Positions 5,379 to 7,218 of a DNA stretch of 7,218 nt are shown one piece after another (the first letter of the stretch is position 1; each line of letters begins with the position of its first letter). This DNA is from an uncultured Collinsella sp. (lineage in GTDB: Bacteria > Actinomycetota > Coriobacteriia > Coriobacteriales > Coriobacteriaceae): the NCBI GenBank assembly GCA_905208975.1, contig CAJLRE010000076.1:1-7218 (forward strand). The letters run 5' to 3'. Made by a program: the position numbers and the translations under genes. Under the pieces are notes generated by a model. The model did no database searches, was not told where the DNA came from, and saw only the letters and a program-made list of their open reading frames with translations.

Positions 5379-5381
5379 ATT

Positions 5382-7184
5382 ATGAGGTTTACTCATCCTG
5401 TCAACACGCTCAAGAAGCTCGGCTGCGGCCTTGCGTTTGGAGCAGCGGCCATCATGGCCATGCCGACTTCGGCGCTCGCCTGCACCCAGATCTACATGGG
5501 CAGCAAGCTCACGGCCGACGGCAACACGTACTACGGCCGTTCCGAGGACTTCGGTCCGCGCTACATCAAGCACTTTGGCATTGAGCCCGCACACAAGGAC
5601 GGCAACGAGTACACCTCGGTCGAGTCCGGTTTTGAGTACAAGTCCAAGGGCGCAACCTACCGCTACACCTTCGTTCGCGACAACCCCTCGCAGTGGGAAG
5701 ATCGCTACGACGCATATTCCGAGGCAGGCATCAACGAGAAGGGCGTCTCCTGCTCTGCCACGTTGAGCACCTCCTATAACGAGAAGGCCGAAGAGGCCGA
5801 CCCCATCACCGAGGAGACTGGCATTGGCGAATACAACTACGCCAGCGTCATTCTGGGCGAGAGTGCCACGGCCCGCGAGGGTGTCGAGCTCCTCGGCAGC
5901 CTGATTGACGAGCAGGGCGTCTGCTCCAACGACCAGATCATCATTGCCGACAACAACGAGACCTGGTTGTTTGCAGCGCTTTCCGGCCATCAGTGGATCG
6001 CCATGAGGCTCACTGACGATATCGCCTCGCTCAACCCCAACATCGGCAACCTCACCTATGACGTCGACCTCGACGACACCGAGAACTGCCTCCACTCCGA
6101 GGGCATCGAGTCTATGCCTAAGGAGAAGGGCTTTGCCGAGTACACCGACGGCAAGTTCGACGTCGCCAAGACCTACGGCGAGGAGATTGGCGAGGCCGGC
6201 ATGCACCAGTGGTCGCGCTATATCCAGGGCCGCAATTACTTCATGGCTCCGCTTGCTGAGGGCACCGACTACGAGATCGTCAAGGACGAGCGCGAAGACG
6301 CTCGCGCGACGACCGGCGCCCTGATCCACGAAATGCAGCCGCTGTTCTTCCAGCCCGGCAAGTCTGACTGGAACACCTTTGAGATGATTCGTTCCTTCGC
6401 CGCTCGCGGCGAGAATGTCGCCGGCCTCAACGCCAACACCGACGGCGCCTATGCCATCGGCTCCAACCGCAACACCGAAATCCACACCTTCCAGATCCGT
6501 CACGGCATGGACCCCGAGATCGCGACCATCCAGTGGGAGATGCTCTCCAACGCCGAGTTCTCCGTCGCTATCCCCCTCTATTCCGCACTGCTCACCGAGG
6601 TCAGCCCCTACTTCAGCGATCAGGATGTCTCCTTCGATCACTGCGAAGAGGAAGACGTCGTGAACAACGAGGAGCCCAAGAACTCCATCAACTACGTCCT
6701 CATGGACATCAACACGCTCGCCTATGAGAACCGCGACCACTGCGCCACCGGCGTCCGCGCCTATCTCGACGCCCTGCAGAAGGAACTCATCGAGCAGAAC
6801 CTGACCGTCGACGAGGCCATGCAGGCCGAAGAAGGCACCGAAGCCCGCACCGCCCTGGCCAACAAGGCCGGCAAGGCTGCAACCAAGAACACCTATGTTA
6901 AGTGCAAGGCCATGCTCGAGGAGATGCGCGACTACCTCCAGGAGAGCGATTTCTCCGAGGAGTTCGTCCCGAGTGACTACGATGCTGACAACGACTGCCT
7001 GGTCGAGTCCATCACCTACGCCGACGAGGCCCTTTCCGATGAGGACGTGGCCGAGCCCGAGGCCGAAGAGGAAGAGGTCACCGAGGAGAAGTCCGAGGGC
7101 AACAACATGGCCGCCATGGCCGTTGGCGCCGTCGTCATCATCGGTGTCTGCGCCTACGTGATCTATCGTCGCAAGAAGGCCTAA
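5382..7184 (+). CDS. Exported, membrane-anchored C69-family dipeptidase
   Basis: Cysteine peptidase of the C69 (PepD-type) Ntn-hydrolase family, expected to release dipeptides or short peptides outside the cell. The 600-aa protein begins with a signal peptide: basic n-region with KK at 11-12, hydrophobic core 13-27, and end PTSALA at 28-33. The next residue is Cys34 (CTQIYMGSKL), the predicted nucleophile, so cleavage after Ala33 would expose it. RSEDF at 53-57 gives the conserved Arg53/Asp56 pair. Other family stretches are NEKGVSCSATLS (118-129), IIIADNNETWLFA (186-198) and SGHQWIAMRL. The peptidase domain runs to about 440; a helical, partly acidic extension follows. From about 548 a Glu/Asp-rich stalk leads to one membrane helix at 576-595 and RRKKA. 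There is no LPXTG, so it should stay membrane-anchored. It is about 100 residues longer than plain PepD enzymes. Substrate preference is unknown. It appears monocistronic here, between a terminator and the window end. Confidence 0.9.
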   Translation: MRFTHPVNTLKKLGCGLAFGAAAIMAMPTSALACTQIYMGSKLTADGNTYYGRSEDFGPRYIKHFGIEPAHKDGNEYTSVESGFEYKSKGATYRYTFVRDNPSQWEDRYDAYSEAGINEKGVSCSATLSTSYNEKAEEADPITEETGIGEYNYASVILGESATAREGVELLGSLIDEQGVCSNDQIIIADNNETWLFAALSGHQWIAMRLTDDIASLNPNIGNLTYDVDLDDTENCLHSEGIESMPKEKGFAEYTDGKFDVAKTYGEEIGEAGMHQWSRYIQGRNYFMAPLAEGTDYEIVKDEREDARATTGALIHEMQPLFFQPGKSDWNTFEMIRSFAARGENVAGLNANTDGAYAIGSNRNTEIHTFQIRHGMDPEIATIQWEMLSNAEFSVAIPLYSALLTEVSPYFSDQDVSFDHCEEEDVVNNEEPKNSINYVLMDINTLAYENRDHCATGVRAYLDALQKELIEQNLTVDEAMQAEEGTEARTALANKAGKAATKNTYVKCKAMLEEMRDYLQESDFSEEFVPSDYDADNDCLVESITYADEALSDEDVAEPEAEEEEVTEEKSEGNNMAAMAVGAVVIIGVCAYVIYRRKKA

Positions 7185-7218
7185 GGCCCTCATGTCTTAG
7201 CTGAGCGGACAAGGCAGC
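7185..7218. other. Short unassigned 3' flank
   Basis: Thirty-four bases after the peptidase stop. I see only a short GGCC-TAA-GGCC symmetry across the stop codon and no T-run; the terminator of the peptidase gene is probably outside the window. Confidence 0.4.

Noticed and set aside
5157..5381. Known riboswitch in the peptidase leader
   Set aside because: I cannot match the conserved cores of common classes (TPP, SAM, cobalamin, FMN, c-di-GMP, glycine, T-box). Only an unclassified hairpin is supported.
5331..7193. Antisense 620-codon open frame covering the entire C69 peptidase gene
   Set aside because: Its product is a compositionally biased Gly/Val/Leu/Asp string without motifs, it has no ribosome site, and it lies in the frame that stays open when the sense gene uses C/G third positions. 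The signal peptide, catalytic motifs and anchor of the sense gene are unmistakable.

Overview
The window looks like chromosomal DNA of a high-GC Gram-positive gut actinobacterium, most likely Coriobacteriia and plausibly Collinsella. This rests on GC-rich third codon positions, strong AGGAGG-type ribosome binding sites, acidic exported proteins, and the combination of an HRDC-containing RNase D, a YugP-type protease and an exported C69 peptidase with a C-terminal membrane anchor. The taxon is an inference from style, not from a database match.

Left part (1-3955, all minus strand). Read in the direction of transcription, the order is rnd (RNase D, 377 aa), then a 238-bp intergenic stretch rich in inverted repeats, yugP (zinc metallopeptidase, 234 aa), a 115-bp gap with a GC-rich hairpin, xseA (exonuclease VII large subunit, GTG start, 483 aa) and xseB (small subunit, 88 aa). 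xseA and xseB are 42 bp apart and surely form an operon making both subunits of one nuclease. yugP may be upstream of them in the same transcript or end at the hairpin.

Middle (3956-5156). A 98-bp divergent intergenic region separates rnd from a plus-strand pair: a 305-aa DAGK-family lipid kinase, and a previously easy-to-miss 30-aa single-pass membrane microprotein whose Shine-Dalgarno overlaps the kinase stop codon. The pair ends at a textbook 16-bp intrinsic terminator.

Right part (5157-7218). An AT-rich leader (62 G/C in the 180 bases 5161-5340, about 34 percent by hand count) carries a TATAAT box and a leader hairpin. It precedes a 600-aa exported C69 peptidase. Its signal peptide ends Ala-Leu-Ala directly before the predicted N-terminal nucleophile Cys34. 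Its C-terminus is an acidic stalk, one membrane helix and an Arg/Lys tail, like a sortase substrate without LPXTG. The last 34 bases hold nothing I can assign.

Most genes are ordinary housekeeping genes. I see no phage, transposase, CRISPR, tRNA or rRNA, and no clear new defence or mobile system. The items most worth following up are the long imperfect hairpin between rnd and yugP, the microprotein coupled to the lipid kinase, and the anchored C69 peptidase with its AT-rich leader.
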